From Salsipaludibacter sp963812245 (GTDB lineage: Bacteria > Actinomycetota > Nitriliruptoria > Nitriliruptorales > Nitriliruptoraceae): DNA of 64,000 nt. Below the pieces are notes generated by a model. The model was not told the DNA's origin. It was given only the letters and a program-made list of their open reading frames with translations, and did not search any database. This document shows positions 27,554 to 35,275 of the stretch, piece by piece (the stretch's first letter is position 1; each line of letters starts with the position of its first letter). Position numbers and translations under genes: made by a program. The stretch is taken from contig CAWEUK010000005.1 of the NCBI GenBank assembly GCA_963812245.1, positions 1-64,000 of the forward strand, in the 5' to 3' direction.

Positions 27554-27568
27554 TGGGAATGGTTCCCA
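27554..27568. promoter_or_regulatory. Zur-box-like palindrome (znuA side)
   Basis: TGGGAATGGTTCCCA is an inverted repeat TGGGAA-N3-TTCCCA, about 100 bases upstream of znuA. It keeps the TGxxAAT...TTxxCA shape of actinobacterial Zur boxes and is unusually AT-richer than its surroundings. Confidence 0.6.
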
Positions 27569-27633
27569 TTGTCAACTCCGTCACGGCCAGCCAGGCCTCC
27601 ACCCGATCCGACGCCGTGCCGACCACACGATGC

Positions 27634-27658
27634 TAGGCTTTGTCGAGAACCATTCCCA
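27634..27658 (+). promoter_or_regulatory. znuC promoter with overlapping Zur-box-like site
   Basis: A -10-like TAGGCT (27634-27639) is followed at 27644-27658 by CGAGAACCATTCCCA. The latter matches the reverse complement of the znuA-side palindrome in 12 of 15 positions. A repressor bound here would cover the likely transcription start of znuC. Confidence 0.5.
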
Positions 27659-27698
27659 TCTTGCTGGCCTCGTCGAGGCACGACCCCCGGAGCCGATG

Positions 27699-28490
27699 AT
27701 GGCTGCTGTTGCGCCCACGCCGGCCCCGACCGGTGCGGAACTCGCCGTGTCTGCGCGCGGCGTCGTGCTGCGCATCGGCACCCACGTGGCGGTGGACGAC
27801 GCCGACATCGCGATCCCCGCCGGCAGCCGCACGGTGGTCATCGGCCCCAATGGCTCGGGCAAGTCAACGCTCCTGCGTGCGATGTCGGGTCTGCAGGACG
27901 TGTCGGCCGGCTCGATGCAGGTGTTGGGCGGGACCCCGCGGTCACGGCGGGCACGCATTGCCCACGTGCTCCAGCACGCAGCCGTCAACGAGGCCGTGCC
28001 GGTCACGGTGCGGGAGGTCGTCGCGATGGGCACCTATCCGCGACGGGGACTGTTCGGGCGTTCCCGAGCCGATGACGCGGTCATCGACGAGGCGCTCGAA
28101 CGACTCGACATCACGAACCTGTCCCGCCGCCACCTCGGAGAACTGTCCGTCGGGCAGCGTCGCCGTGCGATGGTCGCCCAGGCGCTGGTGCAACAGGCCG
28201 AACTGCTCCTGCTCGACGAGCCCACCGCGGGGCTCGACCTGCCGTCGGCCGAGCGCATCGAACAGATCATCGCGGATGAAACCGCGCGCGGCGTCACGGT
28301 GGTGGTCACCACCCACGACCTCCAGACGGCACTGCATGGTGACCACGTCGTGTTGATGGCGACACGCGTGGTCGCCGCGGGACCGCCGGCTGACGCGCTG
28401 ACCCAGGACCATCTGGCCGTTGCCTACGGCGGCCACCTCCACGAACTTCCCGGGGGCGGTTTTCTCCTGGACGATCCCGCCCCCCACTGA
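27699..28490 (+). CDS. znuC: Zinc/manganese ABC transporter ATP-binding protein
   Basis: This is a 263-residue ABC ATPase. Start MAAVAPTPAPTGAELAVSAR at the second ATG of ATGATG (27699), which gives six bases from GGAG; 27696 is possible. Walker A is GPNGSGKSTLL, Q-loop VLQHAAVNEAVPVTVREVV, signature LSVGQRRR, Walker B ELLLLDEPTAGLD, and H-loop VVVTTHDLQTALHGDHV. It is divergent from znuA across a 246-base intergenic region holding two Zur-box-like sites, so the three transporter parts are probably co-regulated by zinc. The cognate permease lies on the opposite strand in the znuA operon. Confidence 0.9.
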   Translation: MAAVAPTPAPTGAELAVSARGVVLRIGTHVAVDDADIAIPAGSRTVVIGPNGSGKSTLLRAMSGLQDVSAGSMQVLGGTPRSRRARIAHVLQHAAVNEAVPVTVREVVAMGTYPRRGLFGRSRADDAVIDEALERLDITNLSRRHLGELSVGQRRRAMVAQALVQQAELLLLDEPTAGLDLPSAERIEQIIADETARGVTVVVTTHDLQTALHGDHVVLMATRVVAAGPPADALTQDHLAVAYGGHLHELPGGGFLLDDPAPH

Positions 28491-28510
28491 GGGTCACGCA
28501 CGACACGACA

Positions 28511-28540
28511 ATGGGTGGCGGGATCGCTCCCGCCACCCAT
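28511..28540. terminator. Bidirectional hairpin between znuC and the DUF1269 gene
   Basis: ATGGGTGGCGGGA and its perfect complement form a 13-bp stem closed by a TCGC tetraloop. It lies between two convergent genes (stops at 28490 and 28566), so it can serve both strands. Confidence 0.75.
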
Positions 28541-28565
28541 CGTGGTGTTCGACGTCAGGCCGAAC

Positions 28566-29051
28566 TCACTCCTCGAATGCAGCCCGGAGTGCCTCTTCGT
28601 CGTCGACACTGAGGTTGGTCGAGATCAGCTCGGCGTGACCGAGGTCCACCTGCTCCTTGATCTTGTCCACGACCGCATCGCTGGACATGAGGAAGAGGGC
28701 GGACGTCCCCTCGGTGACCTGGTCGCGGACGCTGTTGATGAAGTCGTCGTCGATGCCGAAGTCGCTCATCGACCCGCCCAACGCACCCATGGCCGCACCG
28801 AAGGCCAGGCCGAACAGCGGGATGAAGAAGATCAGGCCGAACAGCATCCCCCAGAAGGCACCGCTGGCAGCACCCGCACCCGTGGTCGAGAATGCCTGCT
28901 TGGTCTTGGGCTTCTTCGCGCCTTCGGGCCAGGACACGACGGCTGCGTCCAGGACCTTGATCAGTTCCTGCTTCTGCAGGGACACGAGCTGGTCGCGTGC
29001 GGTCGCTGCCCCGCCCGCCTCCTCGAACTTCCAGACTGTCAGACTTGCCAT
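28566..29051 (-). CDS. DUF1269-type membrane-associated protein
   Basis: This 161-residue protein starts MASLTVWKFEEAGGAATARD (ATG 29051, GGAG upstream). A glycine-zipper hydrophobic stretch is central: TGAGAASGAFWGMLFGLIFF followed by IPLFGLAFGAAMGALGG. It is flanked by soluble alpha/beta parts, ending VTEGTSALFLMSSDAVVDKI and the Glu/Asp-rich C-terminus. This is the DUF1269 layout, common in actinobacteria and cyanobacteria and thought to be membrane-associated; the function is unknown. A second member of the same type lies at 33433-33954. Confidence 0.82.
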   Translation of the reverse strand: MASLTVWKFEEAGGAATARDQLVSLQKQELIKVLDAAVVSWPEGAKKPKTKQAFSTTGAGAASGAFWGMLFGLIFFIPLFGLAFGAAMGALGGSMSDFGIDDDFINSVRDQVTEGTSALFLMSSDAVVDKIKEQVDLGHAELISTNLSVDDEEALRAAFEE

Positions 29052-29402
29052 GTGGGAACTCCATTGTGTTGAACGATGATGGCCAGGTTCGGTGGCCTTG
29101 GACATGCGTGCGACCAGCCCAACCCGTTGGGAAGCAGGTGTCGCGACCGACCGCGTGTGTTGCATGGGCAAGACTAGTCGCGCGCCGCCGTCGAGGGGCA
29201 CGCCGAAGGACCCGGTGCGGGCGGGCGAGTCAGCCACCCACGCCCGGTCTCTGGGGGTCCATCGGCCCGCCGGAGCGGGTCGGTTTCTGGTTCCTCCCGT
29301 CGTCCCGGAAGCGACAATGGTGCCCACGGTGATCGAACCACGCATCACAATCACAGCGGCGGCCAGCCAGGTCGCCACGACCGGGAAAGCGAGGTCACCA
29401 CC
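29052..29402. other. Divergent intergenic region
   Basis: These 351 bases lie between the DUF1269 gene (minus) and the DoxX-like gene (plus). No additional gene, repeat or strong hairpin was seen; it presumably holds both promoters. A short AGCGAGG about 10 bases before 29403 may serve as ribosome-binding site. Confidence 0.5.
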
Positions 29403-29993
29403 ATGGCCACCATCACCCGCCACGTGGTCCACGAGGACCACATCATCGACGCCGAGGGCGTCACGCCAGTTGCCGGCAACCCTTCGCGGGCCGCAAAGGC
29501 CTTTGCCGCCACTCGTATCGGCATCGGCCTGATCTTCCTGTGGGCGTTCATCGACAAACTGCTCGCCCTGGGATTCACCACCGGAAGGTTGGAGGACGGC
29601 ACGATCGACTACCTGGGTGACGCCGCCTGGGTCAACGGAGGCAGCCCGACGTCCGGGTTCCTCGAGTTCGGCACCGCCGGTCCCTTCGCCGGATTCTTCC
29701 AGTCCTTCGCGGGCGCAGCGTGGGCCGACTGGGCGTTCATGCTGGGCCTGGTTGCCATCGGCATCGCCCTGACCTTCGGTGTCGCCATGCGGCTGGGGAC
29801 CATTGGCGCAGTCGCCATGCTCATGCTGATGTGGGCGGCCGTGCTGCCACCCGAGCACCACCCGTTCCTGGACGACCACGTCATCTACTCGATCGCGCTG
29901 ATCGGCCTGTACTACGCAGCCTCCGACCGCACCTGGGGTCTTGGCACCTGGTACGAGGACAAGATCGGGTCACGCTGGCCTGTCCTGCGGTGA
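29403..29993 (+). CDS. DoxX-like membrane protein
   Basis: This 196-residue protein has four hydrophobic segments: ATRIGIGLIFLWAFIDKLLA, AWADWAFMLGLVAIGIALTF, LGTIGAVAMLMLMWAAVLPP and VIYSIALIGLYYAA. The pattern and the closing IxLxxLYYAASDxTWGLGxW resemble the DoxX/DoxD group. Its members include subunits of thiosulfate:quinone oxidoreductase and mycobacterial stress-membrane proteins. No partner DoxA-like gene is nearby, so a general membrane role is more likely than thiosulfate oxidation. Confidence 0.7.
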   Translation: MATITRHVVHEDHIIDAEGVTPVAGNPSRAAKAFAATRIGIGLIFLWAFIDKLLALGFTTGRLEDGTIDYLGDAAWVNGGSPTSGFLEFGTAGPFAGFFQSFAGAAWADWAFMLGLVAIGIALTFGVAMRLGTIGAVAMLMLMWAAVLPPEHHPFLDDHVIYSIALIGLYYAASDRTWGLGTWYEDKIGSRWPVLR

Positions 29994-30014
29994 CACCTGG
30001 ACGTGCGGGGACAA

Positions 30015-30045
30015 CGAGGGGCGGCCACGTCGTGGCCGCCCCTCG
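30015..30045. terminator. Terminator hairpin 1 (doxX side)
   Basis: CGAGGGGCGGCCAC is repeated as its perfect complement after a 3-nt loop, a 14-bp stem 22 bases after the doxX-like stop. No U-tract follows, as is usual in high-GC actinobacteria. Confidence 0.7.
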
Positions 30046-30054
30046 ACCGATTCG

Positions 30055-30082
30055 AAGGACCCAGCCCGGCGGCTGGGTCCTT
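30055..30082. terminator. Terminator hairpin 2
   Basis: AAGGACCCAGCC, loop CGGC and the perfect complement form a 12-bp stem followed by TTGTCT on the plus strand. With the preceding hairpin it separates the convergent doxX-like and hydrolase genes. Confidence 0.7.
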
Positions 30083-30129
30083 GTCTCGTGCTGCCCACAT
30101 CCAGTGCAGCACGGTGGCATCGCAACGGA

Positions 30130-31965
30130 TCAGTCGGGTGGCAGTGTGTCGAGCATTGCCTCCAACTCGCGCAACTGCTGTTCGTCCAGGTCTTCTGGCT
30201 CGGTGACCGCGTACCACGCCCGGGCGTTGGACGACTTCTTGTAGAGGTGGGCGAAGCCCTCCGGCGTGTTGCCTGCGCCGGGCAGGTCCACGAGCACCTG
30301 CCACATGGTGACCAGCGGCACCCAGACGAAGCTGGCGGCGACGTCGGGACCCCGTTGTCCGGGCAGCAACCAGTCAGGTGCCGAATCGGCGAGGTCGGTG
30401 GAGAAGTTCACGACCGGATCGGAGGCATGCTGCAGGTACAGCAGGCGCGTGTCGCCCCACCCCCCCGGCGGTGCGTCGGCACCGAGCGGATCGCTGGACT
30501 GGTCCATGAACCGGACCGTGCGACCATCGTCCACGACGGGAATGTTGGCTGGGCTGCCCTCGTCGCGGCTCGACACCAGCCGGGCGTGCAGGTCGTTGAC
30601 GAAGGGTGGGCCGGCCAACAACGCACCGTCGATCGGTTCGTTGACGATGTTGACCGACTCCAGGATGGCCTCGACACCGAACGAACCCAACGACAGTCCG
30701 TAGAGGTGGATGTCGGGGCGGCTGTCCTCGGGCAGGTCGGACCAGTAGTCGTGGATGGTCTCGAACACGATCCGAGACGTGGTCTTGACCTCTTCCTGGT
30801 CGGCGAGCAGCGAGATCCAACTGGGCAAGTAGGAGTACTGGACCCCGACGATCGCCGTGTCACCGTTGTGGACCCACTCGAGCGGGTCGACCCCATCGGC
30901 ATCCAGGAATCCCGTGCCCGTCGTCGTGCCGACCACCAGCACGTCCCGATCGAAGGCATCGGTGCGAATCAGTTCCTCGAGCACCATGTCGGCGCGTCCC
31001 TGGACGGTGTCGGCCGACTTGAGTCCGGCGTACACACGGATCGGTTCGACAGCCCCGCCGCCGTGGAAGTCGTTCAACTCCTCGACGGTGGGCCCACCGG
31101 CGACGAAGTTGCGTCCCTGGCGGCCAAGGGTGTCCCAGGCCACGACCGAGTCGGGACCGCCGGATCGCAGCGCCGACGTCGGTTGGGTCACGCCGTCGTC
31201 GGTGGCACTGTCACGGGGAGCAAAGATCTCGTTCGCACCAGTGAAGAAGCCGTTGACCAGCACCCCACTCCAGAGGCTCCATGCCAGGACGATCATCACG
31301 ATCGAGCCCAGGAGTCGAGCCTGACGATCCGTCATGCGCCGCCCGAACCACTTGACCACCACTCGGAACAACTTGCGGACCGATCGACCGATCACCAGCA
31401 GCAGCGCGGCGACCGCGATCGCGACAATGGCCGTCATCGGCCACACGGTGGGCGAGATCGGCTCCATGTCCATGACGGCACGGACATCGTTCTGCCACCC
31501 GACGTTCTGCCACGTGGCCGAGGCGATCAGGAACCCGATCACGCCGACGACCAGCCAGGTCACGATCTGGCGAGTCCTGCCTCGGGTTCGCGGCAGGCTC
31601 AGGTAGTCCCACCCCCAGTCGAACAGGGTGCCCAACCCGTAGCCGATCGCGATCGTCACACCGGTGATCAGGCCCTGGGTGATGCTCGTGCGCGGCAGGA
31701 GTGAGGGGAACAGCGAGAGCGCGTAGAACACTCCGGCGCTCAAGAACCCTGCCGTCGACAGGTGCAGCGAGAACACCTTGAGTCGAGTTGCTCCCGTGGT
31801 GGCACCATCGCCTGCCGGTGCGCCGTCAGGCGCGGTCTCGCCGGCACCCACCGCGTCGCCGGCAGGCGCGGTCTCGCCGGCACCCGCTGCATCGCCGTCA
31901 GGCAGTGCGTCGACCTGCTCGCTGTCGATCTCGCCGGGGTTGTCAGCGCTGCGCGTGGTCGCCAT
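30130..31965 (-). CDS. Membrane alpha/beta-hydrolase (Abhydrolase_9 family)
   Basis: This protein of about 611 residues has two parts. After an acidic, Gly/Ala-rich N-terminus there are about five membrane helices (for example GFLSAGVFYALSLFPSLL, IVTWLVVGVIGFLIAS and MTAIVAIAVAALLLVIG). These match the Abhydrolase_9 N-terminal domain. The C-terminal half is the hydrolase: VFVAGG-like start (GRNFVAGGPTVEELNDF), IRVYAGLKSADTVQGRADMV and the nucleophile elbow IHLYGLSLGSFG (GxSxG). DTRLLYLQHASDPVVNFS carries the acid. Close relatives are found across actinobacteria as putative membrane esterases. Two starts are possible, 31971 (MTMATTR) or 31965; the second gives better spacing from AGAAGG. Confidence 0.85.
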   Translation of the reverse strand: MATTRSADNPGEIDSEQVDALPDGDAAGAGETAPAGDAVGAGETAPDGAPAGDGATTGATRLKVFSLHLSTAGFLSAGVFYALSLFPSLLPRTSITQGLITGVTIAIGYGLGTLFDWGWDYLSLPRTRGRTRQIVTWLVVGVIGFLIASATWQNVGWQNDVRAVMDMEPISPTVWPMTAIVAIAVAALLLVIGRSVRKLFRVVVKWFGRRMTDRQARLLGSIVMIVLAWSLWSGVLVNGFFTGANEIFAPRDSATDDGVTQPTSALRSGGPDSVVAWDTLGRQGRNFVAGGPTVEELNDFHGGGAVEPIRVYAGLKSADTVQGRADMVLEELIRTDAFDRDVLVVGTTTGTGFLDADGVDPLEWVHNGDTAIVGVQYSYLPSWISLLADQEEVKTTSRIVFETIHDYWSDLPEDSRPDIHLYGLSLGSFGVEAILESVNIVNEPIDGALLAGPPFVNDLHARLVSSRDEGSPANIPVVDDGRTVRFMDQSSDPLGADAPPGGWGDTRLLYLQHASDPVVNFSTDLADSAPDWLLPGQRGPDVAASFVWVPLVTMWQVLVDLPGAGNTPEGFAHLYKKSSNARAWYAVTEPEDLDEQQLRELEAMLDTLPPD

Positions 31966-32240
31966 GGTCATCCTTCTCCGACGCTGATGGTGCGCTGTTC
32001 ACGGATGATCCACGTGACCTCCACCGGGACTTCCTGCCCGGTCACCTCGCGGAGAGTGAACGGCCAGATCGTCGACGTCGGGGAGGGCCGTCATGGCTGG
32101 AAGAACGCCCGGTCGTGGTCTTCCCGACGCTGTCTTCAGCGATGGCGCGGACCCTAGCCGACGCCCATCATCTTGCACGGGCCACCGCGACCACGTGAGG
32201 AATCGATGTGGAGGCTCAGGTCGCCCACGGGGAGTCCACC

Positions 32241-32520
32241 ATGCGCACCGAGATCAGCCACGGCCCGGCATACGCCCAGGCCACCATTTGCCTCGACCGC
32301 GGGGAGTCGGTCCAGGCCGAGGCCGGGGCCATGGTGCGATGTCACCGAGCGTCCAGATCGAGACGTCCACCAGCGGCGGGTCCATGAAGGGACTGCGACG
32401 TTCGCTGGGCGGCGAGTCGTTCTTCATGAACACCTCCACGGCCCACGAAGCCGATGGGCCATCGACCTCGACCCCGGCGAGCAGTACGTCGTCGACACCG
32501 GCCACATGGTCGGACGCGGT
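32241..32520 (+). pseudogene. AIM24/TIGR00266-family relic with frameshift and internal deletion
   Basis: An ATG at 32241 behind GGGGAG begins MRTEISHGPAYAQATICLDR, then GESVQAEAGAMV. This is the start of the AIM24 family (beta-helix mitochondrial-biogenesis/TIGR00266 proteins). One base is missing at ~32336 (GTGCGATG in place of GTGGCGATG). The frame then continues as MSPSVQIETSTSGGSMKGLR and RSLGGESFFMNTSTAHEADG. After that the sequence jumps to IDLDPGEQYVVDTGHMVG (32461-32514), which in family members lies some 70-80 residues further on. So the gene has lost its middle and its C-terminus as well as its frame. This looks like true decay, unlike the pure single-base shifts elsewhere. Confidence 0.7.
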
Positions 32521-32715
32521 CCAACTGACCCGACCGCGACCAGGTGCGCCACGGTCGCGACTGTCCGCACACGAACTGACGTGGCCGGGCGACAACTTTC
32601 ATACCGCTCGGATGATGACCGGAGGCCACACCCACGCCACGATGACCTCCAGCGTTCGCCCCGGGCGATGACTGCGCCTCGGACGCCGCATCCGCGGGAT
32701 GCAAGGAGTGCGACG

Positions 32716-33195
32716 ATGAACATGCACACTGAGGACGAGATCGGACCGGTGGACTACCTGGTCGTGGAGTTTCCTCCCGACCGGACGAGCTTTTCGGGTG
32801 AGATGGTGCAGGAACTGGCCACGTTGGTCGAGGCCGGGACGATTCGCATCCTCGACCTGTTGGTCCTCACCAAGGACATCGACGGCGGGATCGAAGCCTT
32901 CGAGATCGATGAACTGGAGGACCGCACGGACCTGGACGGTCTCGAGGTCATCGGCGCCGAGATCGCCGAGCTGCTCGCAGTCGACGATGTCGTCCACCTT
33001 GCCGCGGCCCTGGAACCGGGCAGCGTGGCAGGCGTCGTCGTGTGGGAGAACGCGTGGGCAGCCCCGTTCGCGAACGCGGCTCGCCGTGCCGGTGGGCAAC
33101 TGGTTGCGTCGGGCCGGATCCCGCTCGTCGCCATCGCGGCGTCCATCGAAGCCGAACTCGAAGAACTCGACGACCTCGAGATGGAAGGAGTCTGA
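32716..33195 (+). CDS. DUF6325-type protein
   Basis: This is a 159-residue acidic soluble protein starting MNMHTEDEIGPVDYLVVEFP (ATG 32716, AAGGAG seven bases upstream). It continues SFSGEMVQELATLVEAGTIR, ILDLLVLTKDIDGGIEAFEI, EVIGAEIAELLAVDDVV and AGVVVWENAWAAPFANAARR. It resembles the DUF6325/DUF1269-related family of small actinobacterial proteins whose gene usually precedes a small basic partner, as here. The function is unknown; a cytoplasmic or membrane-peripheral stress role is often assumed. Confidence 0.75.
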   Translation: MNMHTEDEIGPVDYLVVEFPPDRTSFSGEMVQELATLVEAGTIRILDLLVLTKDIDGGIEAFEIDELEDRTDLDGLEVIGAEIAELLAVDDVVHLAAALEPGSVAGVVVWENAWAAPFANAARRAGGQLVASGRIPLVAIAASIEAELEELDDLEMEGV

Positions 33196-33196
33196 C

Positions 33197-33349
33197 ATGC
33201 CAATGCGACGCGCACGCAGAGCACGACGTGGAGTCATCGGCGCACCCGTGGCCCGCACCGCTGCCGTGGTCGGCACCGCGGCCGTGGTGTCACACGGCGT
33301 CAACCGGCGACAGGATCGCCGCGGCGGACGACGAGACCGAAGACGCTGA
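33197..33349 (+). CDS. Small basic hypothetical protein after DUF6325
   Basis: This 50-residue product (MPMRRARRARRGVIGAPVAR...) starts at 33197, one base after the DUF6325 stop, with GGAAGGAG upstream within that gene. It has an Arg-rich N-terminus, a short hydrophobic stretch TAAVVGTAAVVSHGV and an Arg-rich tail. The tight spacing argues for co-translation with the DUF6325 gene; nothing more specific can be said. Confidence 0.6.
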   Translation: MPMRRARRARRGVIGAPVARTAAVVGTAAVVSHGVNRRQDRRGGRRDRRR

Positions 33350-33372
33350 CACCGGCAGCCACGGTCCGCACG

Positions 33373-33410
33373 CGACAAGCCCCCGTTCGAAGATCGAACG
33401 GGGCTTGTCG
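33373..33410. terminator. Hairpin between convergent genes
   Basis: CGACAAGCCCCCGTTCGA pairs with TCGAACGGGGCTTGTCG (17 bp, one bulged C) around a 3-nt loop. It ends the DUF6325 operon and the opposing DUF1269-type gene. Confidence 0.75.
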
Positions 33411-33432
33411 GCAGTGTCCTGTCGGCGGTGTC

Positions 33433-33954
33433 CTAGGCCTCGGCCTGCTCGAAGGCCAGTTCCAGGGCACCGTCGGAGTCGGTGATGTTGTCCGTGACGA
33501 CCTTGGTCTCTGCATTGGCGAGCAGGGCCTCGACGTCGGCATTCTTGGGGTTGACCGCAACGACCACCAAGCCATGCTCGCCGTCTTCGAGGACGTCGTT
33601 CATCCGCCGCACGACGTCCTTGGGGATGTTGTTCCAGAAGTGACCGACCAGTCCCCCCGCACCCGCCCACACGGCGCCCTCGGCAACCAGGGGGCCGAGG
33701 AACACCACGCCGAGCGGTGCCGAGATCACCGTCAGCACACCGCCCAGGACGCCAGTGCCCCAGGCGGCGTGCTTGGCGCTGGTGTTGTGACGGTCGATGT
33801 GCAGCTTTCCATCATCGTCCTTGGCGACGACCGCCACCGCAAGGTGGTCGATCTCGCCCTGACGCTTGATCCCCTTCAGTGCGTGATAGTCCTGCTCCGC
33901 GGCATCGGCGGTTGCGTACGTCGCGACTGCAACTGTCATCGGCTTGCTGGCCAT
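33433..33954 (-). CDS. DUF1269-like protein with glycine-rich membrane segment
   Basis: This 173-residue protein starts MASKPMTVAVATYATADAAE (ATG 33954, AGGAG upstream). A soluble alpha/beta start (DYHALKGIKRQGEIDHLAV) is followed by a hydrophobic, Gly-rich core (AAWGTGVLGGVLTVISAPLG, VVFLGPLVAEGAVWAGAGGL). A second soluble part follows (MNDVLEDGEHGLVVVAVNPK). The layout is that of DUF1269-type proteins and parallels the gene at 28566-29051. The function is unknown. Confidence 0.7.
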   Translation of the reverse strand: MASKPMTVAVATYATADAAEQDYHALKGIKRQGEIDHLAVAVVAKDDDGKLHIDRHNTSAKHAAWGTGVLGGVLTVISAPLGVVFLGPLVAEGAVWAGAGGLVGHFWNNIPKDVVRRMNDVLEDGEHGLVVVAVNPKNADVEALLANAETKVVTDNITDSDGALELAFEQAEA

Positions 33955-34136
33955 GGTGTTCTCCTGATCGTGGTGGTTCGGCTGGCACGCAGGTGACGCT
34001 AGGAACCACGACGTGGGTCGGCATCATCCGTTTCGGTTGATCTGCTCGGACGACGCGGGGGATGCCCTGGCAGCCTCGAACAGCGTCGTGAGGCCGCCAA
34101 GATGGCGACCTCACGAACGCTGGGGGGTGGTGCGGG

Positions 34137-34361
34137 TCAGCCCTCCGACGCCATCTCGGACTCCATCTCGGATGCCATGTCCGAGGCGCCCTCGGAGACG
34201 GCGTCGTTGACCTCCGACCCGGCATCCTCGACATCGGTGGCGGCATCCTCGAGATCTGACTCGGGGGTGTCGTCGCTGCTGCATGCCGGGACCGTGAAGG
34301 CGATCGTGGCTGCAAGAACGAATGCCGCAGCCCGACGAGTTGGTGTTGTGGCGAAGCGCAT
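34137..34361 (-). CDS. Small acidic lipoprotein
   Basis: This 74-residue protein starts MRFATTPTRRAAAFVLAATI (ATG 34361, AAGGAG upstream). The signal sequence ends in a lipobox VPACSSD, so it should be anchored to the outer face of the cytoplasmic membrane. The mature part is almost only Asp, Glu, Ser, Ala and Met (repeats of SEMxSEM and DAxxEVxDA type), probably disordered. No domain was recognised. Confidence 0.7.
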   Translation of the reverse strand: MRFATTPTRRAAAFVLAATIAFTVPACSSDDTPESDLEDAATDVEDAGSEVNDAVSEGASDMASEMESEMASEG

Positions 34362-34695
34362 GGTGACTCCTTGTCTTGTGGTGGTCGGGGGCAGGGCAAT
34401 CAACCCCCGGCGCCGGGGACAAGTCTGTTCCCCCGGCTGACCAGATGATAGTAGGCCTGGGTCGCGGGGAATCATGCCATCCGGATGAATCTCGCCCGTC
34501 GAACGCACTCGGCGACGGCCACGCGCAGTGCCGTTTCGACCCCACAGATCGACCTGGCCGCGGATACTGTGCGAATTCGCACGGACAGGATCGCCAGTCG
34601 CGCGCTCGGCACGCAGACACGTCAACCCTTCGGGATGACGACAGCGGGGCATCGCGATGGGATGCCTGTCCAGACACGAGACGTTCGGAGCTCGC
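34362..34695. other. Divergent intergenic region
   Basis: These 334 bases lie between the lipoprotein (minus) and the LURP-one gene (plus). It holds a perfect palindrome CCCCGGCGCCGGGG (34406-34419) but no gene. Promoters for both sides are expected here. Confidence 0.45.
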
Positions 34696-35214
34696 ATGGT
34701 CGGCAGACGACGACGGCATCGCAAGGACGACCGGGAAACCTTCCAACTGCGGGAGCGGCTGGCCGACATCGGCGATGACTACTGGATCGAGACCGACAAG
34801 GGTCGCCGAGCCTTCAAGGTCAATGGCAAGGTCCTGCGGGTGCGCGACACGTTCGTGTTGGAGGATCCACATGGCACCGACCGTGTCCGGATGAAGCACC
34901 ATCCCGTGCGCGTGCGGGAGACGTGGGCGATCGAGCGGCCAGGTGCGCCCGAGGCGACCCTGCACAAGGCGCTGGTGTCACCGCTGCGGCATCGATGGGT
35001 GCTCGACGCCGACGACATCGGTCAGTGGCGGTGCCAGGGCAACTTCGTGGACCACGAATTCACGATCGAGGACGACGACGGCCACGAGATCGCCGAGATC
35101 TCACGGCGCTGGGTCCGCGTCCGCGACACCTACGGCGTCCAGGTCGACCCCGCGGTCGACGTCGCGCTGGTGCTCGCCGTGACGGTGGCGATCGACCGAG
35201 CCGTCGCTGAGTGA
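34696..35214 (+). CDS. LURP-one-related (Tubby-like fold) protein
   Basis: This is a 172-residue cytoplasmic protein. The ATG at 34696 has GGAG five bases upstream; an earlier ATG at 34657 lacks one. After a basic N-terminus (VGRRRRHRKDD) it has the beta-barrel pattern of LURP-one/Tubby C-terminal-like proteins: YWIETDKGRRAFKVNGKVLR, VRDTFVLEDPHGTDRVRMKH, WVLDADDIGQWRCQGNFVDH and EFTIEDDDGHEIAEISRRWV. A closing hydrophobic helix VDVALVLAVTVAIDRAV follows. The bacterial role is unknown; the fold binds phosphoinositides in eukaryotes. Confidence 0.8.
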   Translation: MVGRRRRHRKDDRETFQLRERLADIGDDYWIETDKGRRAFKVNGKVLRVRDTFVLEDPHGTDRVRMKHHPVRVRETWAIERPGAPEATLHKALVSPLRHRWVLDADDIGQWRCQGNFVDHEFTIEDDDGHEIAEISRRWVRVRDTYGVQVDPAVDVALVLAVTVAIDRAVAE

Positions 35215-35275
35215 ACCTGCGTGCTGGTCGCCGGTTCCTCCGATGGAGGTGTCCCGGTCGGCGTGTCGGCCGGAC

